Assembly (NCBI GenBank): GCA_051747505.1
Contig: JBNJGE010000028.1
Coordinates: forward strand, 1-22,675
DNA: 22,675 nt
Direction: 5' to 3'
From: Albimonas sp051747505
GTDB lineage: Bacteria; Pseudomonadota; Alphaproteobacteria; Rhodobacterales; Rhodobacteraceae
The notes beneath the pieces were generated by a model. It was not told the origin of the DNA and did not search any database. It saw only the letters and a list, made by a program, of their open reading frames with translations. Positions 14,479 through 22,675 of this stretch are shown piece by piece; the stretch's first letter is position 1, and every line of letters starts with the position of its first letter. Made by a program: the position numbers and the translations under genes.

Positions 14479-16106
14479 TCCTTTCTCAGATCGAGGCCGG
14501 CGGCCTCGCGGTCCCAGACCTCGGGCGTGATCCCCTCGGCGCGCAGGACCTGCTTCTGCAGCTTGCCGCTGGCGGTCTTGGGCAGCTCGGGCATGACCCG
14601 GACATAGCGCGGGACCATGTAGCGCGCGACGCGCCTGGCGAGGAAGCGGATCAGCTCGGCCGGGTCGAGCTGCGCGCCCTCCGCGGGGGCGACGACGGCC
14701 ATGACCTCGTCCTCCGAGAATTCGGAGGGGACGGCGACGGCAGCGGCCTCGCGCACCTGCGGGTGGGCGGCGATCTCGGCCTCCAGCTCGACCGACGAGA
14801 TGTTCTCGCCGCGTCGACGGATCACGTCCTTGAGCCGGTCGAGGTAGTAATAGGTCCCGTCGGCGTCGCGCCGGAAGGCGTCGCCGGTGTGGAACCAGCC
14901 GTTGCGCAGGACGGCGGCGGTCGCCTCCGGGTTGCGGTAGTAGCCGAGGAAAAGCGCCCAGGTCCGGAGGGAGCGCAGGATCAACTCCCCCGTCTCGCCC
15001 TCCGGGACCTCGATGTCGTGCTCGTCCACGATGCGCGCCTCGAAGGGCGCGCGGAGGCGTCCGGCGGTCTGCAGGGCCGACACGCCCTCGGGCGCGACGA
15101 TCGGGCTGGAGACCTCGGTCATGTTGAACAGGGTGTTGAGTTTCACCCCGAAGCGGTCGCGGAGGGCGAGCGCGTCCTCGCTGAAGGGCACGACATGCAC
15201 GCTGCGAAGCGGGTGGTCCCGGTCGGCGGCATCCGGCGGGCGCTTTAGGAGGAAGGCGGCCATCACGCCCAGCAGCAGGGTGACTGTGGCGCCGGTCTCG
15301 CGCACCGCGGGCCAGAAGTCTTCGGTGCGGAACTCCGGGATCATGGCGATCGTCGCGCCGCGCGCGAGGGCGGCGTAGACGAACAGGGTGGTGCCGCAAT
15401 GAAACAGCGGGCCGCTGCACAGATAGACGTCCTCCGGGCCGAGGCCGTCGATCGCCTCGGGGCCCATGGTCCAGTGCTGGGCGTAGCCGAAGAGCACGCC
15501 CTTGGGCGGGCCGGTGGTGCCGGAGGTGTAGAGGATGGCCTGGGGCTCCCACGGCATGATCGCGGGCTCGGGCGACGGGTCCGCGACCTCGCCCTCGGGA
15601 TCCGTCAGGGGGGCGAGATCCAGACCCTCGGGCAGATCCTTCTCGGGCGCCGGGCCGGTGAGCAGCACGCGCGAGAGCGCGCCGCGCTCCAGCCCCGAGA
15701 GGCGCCCGACCAGGCGGGGGTCGGCGACCATCAGGCGGGCGTCGGCATTCTTCAGCATGTGCTCCAGCGGCCGGCCCAGCGCCCCGGTGTTGAGCGGCAC
15801 ATAGACCGCGCCGAGCCAGTTGATGGCGAACCAGGTGGTCAGCAGGTCGGGGCCGTTGCCCATCCAGCACAGCACGTGGTCGCCGCGCTCCACCCCCTCC
15901 GCCCGCAGGGCGGCGGCGCGGCGGCGCACGCGGGCCAGCGTCTCGGCGTAGCTCCAGGTCTCGCCCCGCCAGAAGCGAACGAAGTCGTGGTCGGGCCGCG
16001 CGGCGGCAGCGCGATCCAGCATCTGGCGAAGCACGCAGAGCTCGGGGGCGGGCACGTCCCGCGGGCCGACCCCGGCCGGGTCCTGGGGCATGGAATCCTT
16101 CGACAT
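14460..16106 (-). CDS. AMP-dependent acyl-CoA synthetase/ligase
   Basis: ANL-superfamily enzyme of 548 residues that activates a carboxylic acid as acyl-AMP and transfers it to CoA in the cytoplasm. Visible motifs are YTSGTTGPPKG (193-203, ATP binding), FNMTE in the active site, GWFHTGD, then DRLKDVIRRRGENIS at the hinge and the C-terminal catalytic lysine in KTASGKLQK. The ATG at 16106 has a strong AGGGAGGAGAG site. Longer frames exist upstream but lack such a site. General appearance is closest to carnitine/crotonobetaine-type (CaiC-like) or medium-chain ligases; the substrate cannot be read from sequence. It diverges from the Liv-type importer genes across a 320-base region, so the importer may deliver its substrate. 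Confidence 0.9.
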   Translation of the reverse strand: MSKDSMPQDPAGVGPRDVPAPELCVLRQMLDRAAAARPDHDFVRFWRGETWSYAETLARVRRRAAALRAEGVERGDHVLCWMGNGPDLLTTWFAINWLGAVYVPLNTGALGRPLEHMLKNADARLMVADPRLVGRLSGLERGALSRVLLTGPAPEKDLPEGLDLAPLTDPEGEVADPSPEPAIMPWEPQAILYTSGTTGPPKGVLFGYAQHWTMGPEAIDGLGPEDVYLCSGPLFHCGTTLFVYAALARGATIAMIPEFRTEDFWPAVRETGATVTLLLGVMAAFLLKRPPDAADRDHPLRSVHVVPFSEDALALRDRFGVKLNTLFNMTEVSSPIVAPEGVSALQTAGRLRAPFEARIVDEHDIEVPEGETGELILRSLRTWALFLGYYRNPEATAAVLRNGWFHTGDAFRRDADGTYYYLDRLKDVIRRRGENISSVELEAEIAAHPQVREAAAVAVPSEFSEDEVMAVVAPAEGAQLDPAELIRFLARRVARYMVPRYVRVMPELPKTASGKLQKQVLRAEGITPEVWDREAAGLDLRKEGAAGG

Positions 16107-16426
16107 TGGCGCCTCTCTCCTCCCTTGCGGCCCCCGGGAGTCCCGGCCGCAGCCGCCGTCGGGCATATGGCCTGCGCCCGGCGGCGCTGTCAAAACCCCG
16201 TGCCATGGCGGAGGGGGCCTTGACGAAGGAGGGCTCAGGCGCTCTTTTCCACGCCGACGAGCAACGGCGAGACGGCTTCGGGCAGGGAGGCGCCATCGCG
16301 CGCGGTCTCGGGGTCGTCGCGGCGCATTGCAGGCGCAGGGCGGCGCCGCGGGAAGGACGGAGGATCGTGCGTCTCCGTCTCCGCGCGCCCCGGCTTCGGC
16401 GCCAAGGCGAGGAGAGGTGGCGCCGG
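16107..16426. promoter_or_regulatory. Divergent promoter region between CoA ligase and importer operon
   Basis: This 320-base region must hold the promoters for both the ligase gene (minus) and the importer operon (plus). An AT-richer patch lies near 16188-16200 (GCTGTCAAAACCCC). No convincing -35/-10 pair or operator palindrome was identified. The only open frames here are extensions of neighbours without ribosome-binding sites. Confidence 0.4.
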
Positions 16427-17184
16427 ATGGCGGATGACCACGTGATCGAAACGCATGGCCTGGTGAAGTCCTTCGGGGGCTTCCGGGCGGTGGACGGCGT
16501 CGATCTCAGGGTGCGGCGGGGAAGCATCCACGCCCTTATCGGCCCCAACGGGGCCGGCAAGAGCACCATGTTCAACCTGATCACCAAGTTCCTGCAGCCC
16601 ACCGAGGGGCGCATCATCTACGAGGGGCGCGACATCACCGGCCTCAGCCCGTCGCGGGTGGCGCGAATGGGCATGGTGCGCAGCTTCCAGATCTCGTCGA
16701 CCTTTCCGCATATGACCGTTCACTCGAACGTCCGCGTGGCATTGCAGCGCAAGCTCGACACCTCGTTCCATTTCTGGAAACCGTCGAGCAGCCTTTCGGT
16801 GCTCGACGACGAGGCCGACTCCCTGCTGGAGCGCGTGGGCCTTAGCGAGTTCCGTGACGCCCTGGCTGTGGAGCTGCCCTATGGGCGCAAGCGGCTGCTG
16901 GAGGTCGCCACGACGCTCGCGCTCGATCCCCGGGTGATGCTGCTGGACGAGCCGATGGCCGGCATGGGCGCCGAGGACATCCAGCGCGTCACCGAGCTGA
17001 TCCGGCGCGAGGCCGAAGGTCGCACCGTGGTGATGGTGGAGCACAACATCCGCGTCGTCGCGGACCTGTCGGACCGGATCACCGTGCTCGCCCGCGGGGC
17101 GGTGCTCGCCGAGGGAAGCTATGACGAGGTTTCCAACGACGAGCGCGTGATCTCCGCCTACATGGGCGGGATGGAGGAGCACGC

Positions 17185-17188
<4 letters not shown>
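16427..17188 (+). CDS. livG: Branched-chain amino acid-type ABC transporter ATP-binding protein (LivG-like)
   Basis: One of two ATPases that drive a Liv-type (HAAT family) importer; 253 residues. Walker A GPNGAGKS is at 39-46. The signature region reads LPYGRKRLLEVATTLA, the LivG-type variant of LSGGQ, followed by Walker B VMLLDEPMAGMG and the switch His in MVEHNI. The C-terminus has the LivG-specific AEGSYDEV and the VISAYMGG tail. The ATG at 16427 has AGGAGAGG nine bases upstream; the longer frame to 16106 is not supported. Its stop overlaps the livF start by 4 bp. The family moves branched-chain amino acids, amides, urea or aromatic acids, so the symbol marks the family, not a proven substrate. 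Confidence 0.9.
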
Positions 17189-17892
<704 letters not shown>

Positions 17893-17897
17893 GACCC

Positions 17898-17914
17898 CGC
17901 CCGCGCCGCGGGCG
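17898..17914 (+). other. Intercistronic hairpin before the binding-protein gene
   Basis: CGCCCGC (17898-17904) pairs perfectly with GCGGGCG (17908-17914) over a GCC loop, just after the livF stop. It may act as an mRNA processing or stability element. Confidence 0.4.
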
Positions 17915-17943
17915 AAGGGAGAGGCCAAAGGGAGGGCCATACC

Positions 17944-19170
17944 ATGAAGACACGCAAGAGCATCCTGCTCGCCGGCGTCGCGGCGATCGCCACGACCGGT
18001 GCGGCGCAGGCGGAGATCAGCAACGGCAAGATCGTCCTCGGCCTGATCGACGACATGTCCGCGATCTATGCGGACATCACCGGCGAGGGCAACGTGGTGG
18101 CCATGGAGCTCGCCATCGCCGACGCCAAGGAGAAGTGGGGCGACAAGCTGGGCGACGTCGAGATCGAACTGATCACCGCCGACCACCAGAACAAGGCCGA
18201 TGTGGCCGCGACCACCGCCCGCCAGTGGATCGACGAGGAGGGCGTGGACTTCATCACCGGCGGCGCCAACTCCGCCACCGGCCTCGCCGTGCAGGAGGTG
18301 ACGCGCCAGGCGGGCGTGGCCTACTTCAACACCGGCTCGGCGACAGTGGAGCTGACCAACTCCCAGTGCTCGCCCACCGGCATCCACTGGCCCTACGACA
18401 CCTATGCGCTGGCGCAGGGCACCGGCAAGACGATGGTGGAGCAGGGCCTCGACACCTGGTTCTTCATCACCGCCGACTACGCCTTCGGCCACAGCCTGGA
18501 GGAGACCACCACCCAGGCGGTCGAGGAGGCCGGCGGCACCGTGGTCGGCGGCGTGCGCGCGCCCTTCCCGAACAACGACTTCTCCTCCTTCCTGCTGGAG
18601 GCCCAGGCCTCCGGCGCGAAGGTGATCGGGATGGCGAACGCCGGCGGCGACACCATCAACACGATCAAGCAGGCCAACGAGTTCGGCATCACCGCCTCGG
18701 GCCAGACCCTGGCCGGGCTGCTGATGTTCATCACCGACATCGACGCGCTGGGGCTGGAGATCACCCAGGGCCTGACGATCACCTCGGCCTGGTACTGGGA
18801 CTATGACGACCAGACCCGCGCCTTCACCGAGCGCTTCAAGGAGCGCCGGGACGGCCGGGTGCCGAGCTACGTGCAGGCCGGCACCTACTCCGCCACGCTC
18901 AACTACCTGCGCGGCGTGGCCGAGACCGGCTCCGACGACGGCAAGACGGTGGTCGACCACCTGAAGACCGTGGAGATCGAGGACATGTTCGCCCGCAACG
19001 GCTATGTCCGCGAGGACGGCCGCATGGTGCATGACATGCTTCTGGTCCAGGTGAAGTCGCCGGACGAGTCCAGCGGCCGCTGGGACTACTTCAACATCGT
19101 GACGGAGATCCCGGGCGACGAGGCGTTCATGCCGCTCGAGGAGAGCCGCTGCGAGTTCGTCAACAACTGA
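17944..19170 (+). CDS. ABC transporter substrate-binding protein (type I periplasmic binding fold)
   Basis: Periplasmic ligand receptor of the importer, 408 residues, with a signal peptide MKTRKSILLAGVAAIATTGAAQA cleaved before EISNGK. It belongs to the Peripla_BP_6 (LivJ/AmiC-type) family. KIVLGLIDDMSAIYADITGEG is the first-strand/ligand-loop region (described in parts). The FITGGANSATGLAVQEVT and GVAYFNTGSA blocks are typical, as is the ADYAFGHSLEE segment. C139-like TNSQCSPTGIHWPYDTYA and the C-terminal cysteine near SRCEFVNN resemble the amide/aromatic-acid group rather than classical LivJ. GGAGG lies 8 bases before the ATG at 17944. Substrate unknown. Confidence 0.9.
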   Translation: MKTRKSILLAGVAAIATTGAAQAEISNGKIVLGLIDDMSAIYADITGEGNVVAMELAIADAKEKWGDKLGDVEIELITADHQNKADVAATTARQWIDEEGVDFITGGANSATGLAVQEVTRQAGVAYFNTGSATVELTNSQCSPTGIHWPYDTYALAQGTGKTMVEQGLDTWFFITADYAFGHSLEETTTQAVEEAGGTVVGGVRAPFPNNDFSSFLLEAQASGAKVIGMANAGGDTINTIKQANEFGITASGQTLAGLLMFITDIDALGLEITQGLTITSAWYWDYDDQTRAFTERFKERRDGRVPSYVQAGTYSATLNYLRGVAETGSDDGKTVVDHLKTVEIEDMFARNGYVREDGRMVHDMLLVQVKSPDESSGRWDYFNIVTEIPGDEAFMPLEESRCEFVNN

Positions 19171-19197
19171 CGCGCGGCCCGGGCCGCGTGCGGAACC

Positions 19198-19223
19198 GGG
19201 GGGCGGCCGTCGCGCCGCCCCCC
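19198..19223 (+). other. Strong intercistronic hairpin after the binding-protein gene
   Basis: GGGGGGCGGC (19198-19207) pairs perfectly with GCCGCCCCCC (19214-19223) over a 6-base loop. It sits in the 99-base gap between the binding-protein gene and livH. GCCTTTCC follows. Such hairpins commonly give partial termination or 3' protection, so that the binding protein is made in excess over the permeases. Confidence 0.6.
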
Positions 19224-19269
19224 GCCTTTCCGACGGGCCGGAGCGCGCGCCAAGCGGGAGGCGTGAGCG

Positions 19270-20157
19270 ATGACTGAGTTTCTGGGCGTGCCCCTGCCCC
19301 TGTTCATGGGGCAGCTGCTGATCGGGCTGATCAACGGCGCCTTCTACGCGGTGCTGAGCCTGGGGCTCGCGCTGATCTTCGGCCTGCTGAACATCGTCAA
19401 TTTCGCCCACGGGGCCTTCTACATGCTCGGCGCCTTCGTGGGCTGGCTCATGCTGACCTATCTCGGCGTCGGCTACTGGCCCGCGCTCGTGCTCGCCCCG
19501 GCGATCGTCGGGCTCGTGGGGATGGTGGCGGAGCGCTTCCTGCTCAAGCCGCTGGCCAATCTCGATCACCTCTACGGGCTGCTGCTGACCTTCGGGGTCG
19601 CGCTGGTCCTGGAGGGGACGTTCCGCAACTTCTTCGGCGTCTCGGGCCAGACCTACAACATCCCCGCCTCTCTGGAGGGGGCGCAGAATCTCGGCTTCAT
19701 GTTCCTGCCCCACTATCGCGGCTGGGTCATCATCGCCTCGATCATCGTCTGCCTGGGCGTCTGGCTGCTGGTGGAGCGCACGCGCCTGGGCGCGCTGATG
19801 CGCGCGGCGACCGAGAACCCCGACCTCGTGCGCGCCTTCGGCGTCAACGTGCCCGTCATGGTCACGCTGACCTACGGGCTGGGCGTGGCGCTGGCCGCCT
19901 TCGCCGGGGTGCTGGCGGCGCCGATCTACTCGGTCAACCCGCTGATGGGCTCCAACATCATCATCGTGGTCTTTGCCATCGTGGTGATCGGCGGGCTTGG
20001 CTCCATCAAGGGCGCGATCTTCTCGGGCTACATGCTTGGCATGGCCGAGGGGCTGACCCGCGTCTTCTATCCGCAGGGGTCGGCCATCGTGATCTTCGTG
20101 GTGATGGCCATCGTGCTGATCCTCAAGCCCGCGGGCCTGTTCGGGAGGACCGCCTGA
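19270..20157 (+). CDS. livH: Branched-chain amino acid-type ABC transporter permease (LivH-like)
   Basis: First inner-membrane permease, 295 residues, the normal LivH length, with about eight hydrophobic segments. Family hallmarks are GLINGAFYAVLSLGLALIFG near the N-terminus (LivH family), NFAHGAFYMLGAF, the cytoplasmic coupling region RAATENPDLVRAFGVN and the C-terminal GGLGSIKGAIFSGYMLG. A GGGAGG site precedes the ATG at 19270. It overlaps nothing upstream and is separated from livM by one base, so the two permeases are translated together. Confidence 0.93.
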   Translation: MTEFLGVPLPLFMGQLLIGLINGAFYAVLSLGLALIFGLLNIVNFAHGAFYMLGAFVGWLMLTYLGVGYWPALVLAPAIVGLVGMVAERFLLKPLANLDHLYGLLLTFGVALVLEGTFRNFFGVSGQTYNIPASLEGAQNLGFMFLPHYRGWVIIASIIVCLGVWLLVERTRLGALMRAATENPDLVRAFGVNVPVMVTLTYGLGVALAAFAGVLAAPIYSVNPLMGSNIIIVVFAIVVIGGLGSIKGAIFSGYMLGMAEGLTRVFYPQGSAIVIFVVMAIVLILKPAGLFGRTA

Positions 20158-20158
20158 C

Positions 20159-21160
20159 ATGTCGGACGCAACGGAAACGCATCTGGAGACCAGCGCCGAC
20201 CGCAAGGGCCTGCTCGGGCCCGGCCCGCTCTTCCTGATGGGCGTCGCCGCGCTGTGCGTCGCGCCCTTCCTTCTCTATCCCGTCTTCGTGGCCAAGGTGC
20301 TGTGCTTCGCGCTGTTCGCGGCGGCCTTCAACCTGCTGCTCGGCTACGCAGGGCTGCTCTCCTTCGGGCACGCCGCCTTCTTCGGCTTCGCCGCCTATGT
20401 CTCGGCGCACTCGGCGAAGGAGTGGGGCTTCAACCCGGAGGTCGGGATCATCCTGGGCACGCTGACGGCCATGGGGCTCGGCATCGTCTTCGGTCTGCTG
20501 GCCATCCGGCGGCAGGGCATCTACTTCGCCATGGTCACGCTGGCGCTGGCGCAGATGATCTACTTCATCTCGAACCAGGCGCCCTTCACCCACGGCGAGG
20601 ACGGGATCCAGGGCGTGCCGAGGGGACATCTGTTCGGCATCTTCGACCTGTCCTCGAACATCGCCCTCTACTTCTTCGTGCTGGCGGTGTTCCTGATCGG
20701 GGTTCTCGCGATCTGGCGCACGGTGAACTCGCCCTTCGGCGAGGTCCTGCGCTCCATCCGCGAGAACGAGCCCAGGGCGATCTCGCTGGGCTACGACACG
20801 GACCGCTACAAGCTGCTGGCCTTCGTGATCTCGGCCACGCTGTCGGGGCTGGCGGGGGCGACGAAGGTTCTGGTCTTCCAGCTCGCCTCGCTGACGGACG
20901 TCGCCTGGCAGATGTCGGGCGAGGTGGTGCTGATGACCATCCTCGGCGGCATGGGGACCATGCTCGGCCCGCTCGTCGGAGCCACGATCGTCGTCAGCAT
21001 GCAGAACTACCTCGCGCAGATCGGCTCCCTGACCCTGGTCGTGCAGGGGATCGTCTTCGTGGTCTGCGTGCTGGCCTTCCGGCGCGGCATCGTCGGCGAG
21101 GCGCTGGAATGGGCCCGCCGGCGGCGCGCCCGCGCGAACCAGCCCTCCGGCAAGGGCTGA
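20159..21160 (+). CDS. livM: Branched-chain amino acid-type ABC transporter permease (LivM-like)
   Basis: Second permease, 333 residues, starting one base after the livH stop. It has the LivM family blocks FNLLLGYAGLLSFGHAAFFG, GIYFAMVTLALAQMIYF, the coupling helix RSIRENEPRAISLGYDTDRYK (described in parts) and GGMGTMLGPLVGA. About nine hydrophobic segments are visible, with a short soluble N-terminus and a basic C-terminus (RRRRARAN). With LivH it forms the translocation path for the periplasmic binding protein's ligand. It is the last gene of the importer operon, followed by a long perfect hairpin. Confidence 0.93.
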   Translation: MSDATETHLETSADRKGLLGPGPLFLMGVAALCVAPFLLYPVFVAKVLCFALFAAAFNLLLGYAGLLSFGHAAFFGFAAYVSAHSAKEWGFNPEVGIILGTLTAMGLGIVFGLLAIRRQGIYFAMVTLALAQMIYFISNQAPFTHGEDGIQGVPRGHLFGIFDLSSNIALYFFVLAVFLIGVLAIWRTVNSPFGEVLRSIRENEPRAISLGYDTDRYKLLAFVISATLSGLAGATKVLVFQLASLTDVAWQMSGEVVLMTILGGMGTMLGPLVGATIVVSMQNYLAQIGSLTLVVQGIVFVVCVLAFRRGIVGEALEWARRRRARANQPSGKG

Positions 21161-21187
21161 GACGCCCGCCCGGGGCGCGCGTCGCGT

Positions 21188-21217
21188 CGGCGGGGGCCGG
21201 TCGCCCGGCCCCCGCCG
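21188..21217 (+). terminator. Long perfect GC hairpin after livM
   Basis: A 13-bp perfect stem (CGGCGGGGGCCGG at 21188-21200 with its complement at 21205-21217) has a TCGC loop, 27 bases after the livM stop. No T run follows (GACGAGCC). It probably ends or protects the importer operon transcript. Confidence 0.55.
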
Positions 21218-21326
21218 GACGAGCCTCGATCATCGCGAACCGGCACGCCGGCGGGTCCGCCCAGAACACGCAACCCGCCCGCCCGCGCCACGTTTCTCGC
21301 AGGGCGGCACGATGCGGGAGGTCGCG

Positions 21327-22115
21327 ATGCCGGAATTGCCCGATGTGGAGGTGTACCGGCGCATTCTGGAAAATAAGGGGCTGGGCCGGCGCATCGCGCG
21401 GGTCGATCTGCGCGAGCCGAACCGGCTCAAGGGCGCGGAGCGGCAGGACCTCGAGGCCGCGCTGAAGGGCCGGGAGCTGACCGCGGCACGGCGGCACGGC
21501 AAGGTGCTCTTCGCCCGGGCCGGCGCGTCGCCCTGGCTGGTGATGCATTTCGGGATGACGGGGGCGCTGGTGGCCTATCACGACGCCTCCGAAGAGCCCG
21601 GCCATGTGCGCCTGACGCTCGACTTCGAGGACGGCGGCCACCTCGCCTTCGACAACCCGCGCAAGTTCGGCTGGCTGGAGCTCGCGGACGAACCGGACGC
21701 CTATCTCGCCGCCGAGCGCATCGGGCCGGACGCGCTGGAGATCGGCGCGGAGGCCTTTGCCGAGCGCATCGGCGGCTCCCGCGGCATGATCAAGTCCGCG
21801 CTGATGGATCAGGCGAAGATCGCGGGGCTCGGCAACGTCTGCTCGGACGAAATCCTGTTCCAGGCCGGGATCGCGCCCGAGACGCGGGCCGCCGCCCTCC
21901 CGCCAGCGCGGCTGGCGGAGCTGCGCGAAACCATGCGCCGCGTGCTGCGGGAGGCGGCGCGGGCGGAGGCCGATCCCGCGCGAATGCCCGGGGACTGGCT
22001 CACGCCGCATCGCGGGGAGGACGCAGACTGCCCGCGATGCGGGACGCGCCTGCAGAGCCGCAAGGTCGGCGGACGCACCGCCTGGCTCTGCCCGCGCTGC
22101 CAGCCCGCGGCCTGA
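21327..22115 (+). CDS. Fpg/Nei family DNA glycosylase
   Basis: DNA repair glycosylase/AP lyase that excises oxidised bases; 262 residues from the ATG at 21327. This start puts the catalytic N-terminal Pro2 and Glu3 (MPELPDVEVYRR) where the family requires them. GGGAGG is five bases upstream, while the longer frame to 21312 would destroy the N-terminal proline chemistry. K59 in HGKVLF, the MTG loop (HFGMTG), NPRKFGW (R112, F114) and GLGNVCSDE of the H2TH region are present. The C-terminal zinc finger has C235, C238, C255 and C258. It resembles MutM but lies away from the ubiE/rpsT neighbourhood typical of alphaproteobacterial mutM, so it may be a paralogue. It is not obviously linked to the importer. 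Confidence 0.88.
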   Translation: MPELPDVEVYRRILENKGLGRRIARVDLREPNRLKGAERQDLEAALKGRELTAARRHGKVLFARAGASPWLVMHFGMTGALVAYHDASEEPGHVRLTLDFEDGGHLAFDNPRKFGWLELADEPDAYLAAERIGPDALEIGAEAFAERIGGSRGMIKSALMDQAKIAGLGNVCSDEILFQAGIAPETRAAALPPARLAELRETMRRVLREAARAEADPARMPGDWLTPHRGEDADCPRCGTRLQSRKVGGRTAWLCPRCQPAA

Positions 22116-22150
22116 CGCGGTTCGGCCTTCCCGGCCGCGGCGCGCGCCTG

Positions 22151-22675
22151 TCAGCCGCGCAGCGTCCCGTCGGAGGACGCCGGGGACAGCGCGTTGATCG
22201 TTTGCAGAAGCCGCGGCGCCAGCTCCTGCGACACGCGCCCGGGCGTCCAGGCCAGCGCGGAGACGGAGCAGTGGACGGCCGCCACCGGCGCGCCCTCCAC
22301 GTCGAGGATCGCGGCGGCCACGCCGATCTCGTTGCGGATCAGCTCGTGCTGGGAGAAGGCGTAGCCGCGCTCCTGCGCCTCCCTGATCTGGGCGCGGATC
22401 TCGGCCCGGTCGAGCGTCGTCTGGGGCGTGTAGCGCTTCAGAGGCCAGGTCGCGACGGCCTCGTCGATCTCCGCCTCGGGCCGTGCGGCGAGCATGGCCC
22501 GGCCCGAGGAGGTGTTCAGCGCGGGGGCGCGACGGCCCACGAAGGTGGCCGCGAAATGCGTGCGCTGGGTGGGGATGCGCGCCACGTAGACGATGTCGCC
22601 GCCCGAGGGCCGGGCGAGGTTCACCGTCTCTCCGATCCCGCGCGAGAGCTCGATCAGCGGCGGCATGGCGACCTG
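22151..22675 (-). CDS. IclR family transcriptional regulator, C-terminal part (cut by window edge)
   Basis: The 174 visible residues are the effector-binding (GAF-like) domain of an IclR regulator. GETVNLARPSGGDIVYVAR, the FAATFVGRRAPALNTSSGRAML block and the EIGVAAAI segment are typical, and the frame stays open to the window edge. The N-terminal helix-turn-helix, and hence the true start, lies beyond 22675. A Met at 22666 is internal. IclR proteins often control nearby catabolic and uptake genes, so the Liv-type importer and CoA ligase are possible targets. It converges on the glycosylase gene, with a 35-base gap. Confidence 0.85.
   Translation of the reverse strand, partial: QVAMPPLIELSRGIGETVNLARPSGGDIVYVARIPTQRTHFAATFVGRRAPALNTSSGRAMLAARPEAEIDEAVATWPLKRYTPQTTLDRAEIRAQIREAQERGYAFSQHELIRNEIGVAAAILDVEGAPVAAVHCSVSALAWTPGRVSQELAPRLLQTINALSPASSDGTLRG

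Noticed and set aside
16107..16426. An IclR operator in the divergent promoter region
   Set aside because: I looked for a clear inverted repeat and found none that stands out from GC-rich background.

Overview
The window is very GC-rich and its genes have strongly GC-biased third positions. Gene content (Liv-type ABC importer, IclR regulator, extended and classical SDRs, small exported Rhodobacterales-like proteins) suggests a GC-rich alphaproteobacterium, probably in or near the Rhodobacterales. This is inferred from composition and protein style; no rRNA or marker gene is present. No tRNA, rRNA or CRISPR array was seen.

Left region (1-5905). An IS21-family element on the minus strand (istA then istB, 4-bp overlap) occupies about the first 2.4 kb. 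It is followed by a thinly coding stretch: a minus-strand multi-helix membrane protein whose C-terminal hairpin resembles a rotary-ATPase c subunit, a small lipoprotein gene broken by a one-base frameshift in a C tract, a small secreted protein closed by a perfect GC hairpin, and a minus-strand EF-hand fragment with no normal start. This part looks like accessory DNA that is partly decaying.

Central region (5906-14443). A winged-helix regulator precedes a compact plus-strand cluster. It encodes a protein that matches E. coli 7-alpha-hydroxysteroid dehydrogenase (HdhA) almost motif for motif, a second SDR, an outer-membrane beta-barrel with an apparent N-terminal POTRA-like domain (start codon overlapping the SDR stop), a four-helix membrane protein, and an exported serine hydrolase of the 6-aminohexanoate-dimer hydrolase (NylB) type. 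A terminator-like hairpin with a T run follows. The layout suggests outer-membrane passage, periplasmic hydrolysis and cytoplasmic oxidation of a hydroxylated, possibly steroid-like or amide-linked, substrate. An exported SH3b protein and a D-erythronate-dehydrogenase-like SDR follow.

Right region (14460-22675). An acyl-CoA synthetase gene on the minus strand diverges from a five-gene branched-chain-amino-acid-type ABC importer (livG, livF, substrate-binding protein, livH, livM). The pairing suggests uptake of a carboxylic acid or amide followed by CoA activation. The binding-protein gene lies between two perfect hairpins. An Fpg/Nei-family DNA glycosylase and the C-terminal part of an IclR regulator, running off the right edge, complete the window.
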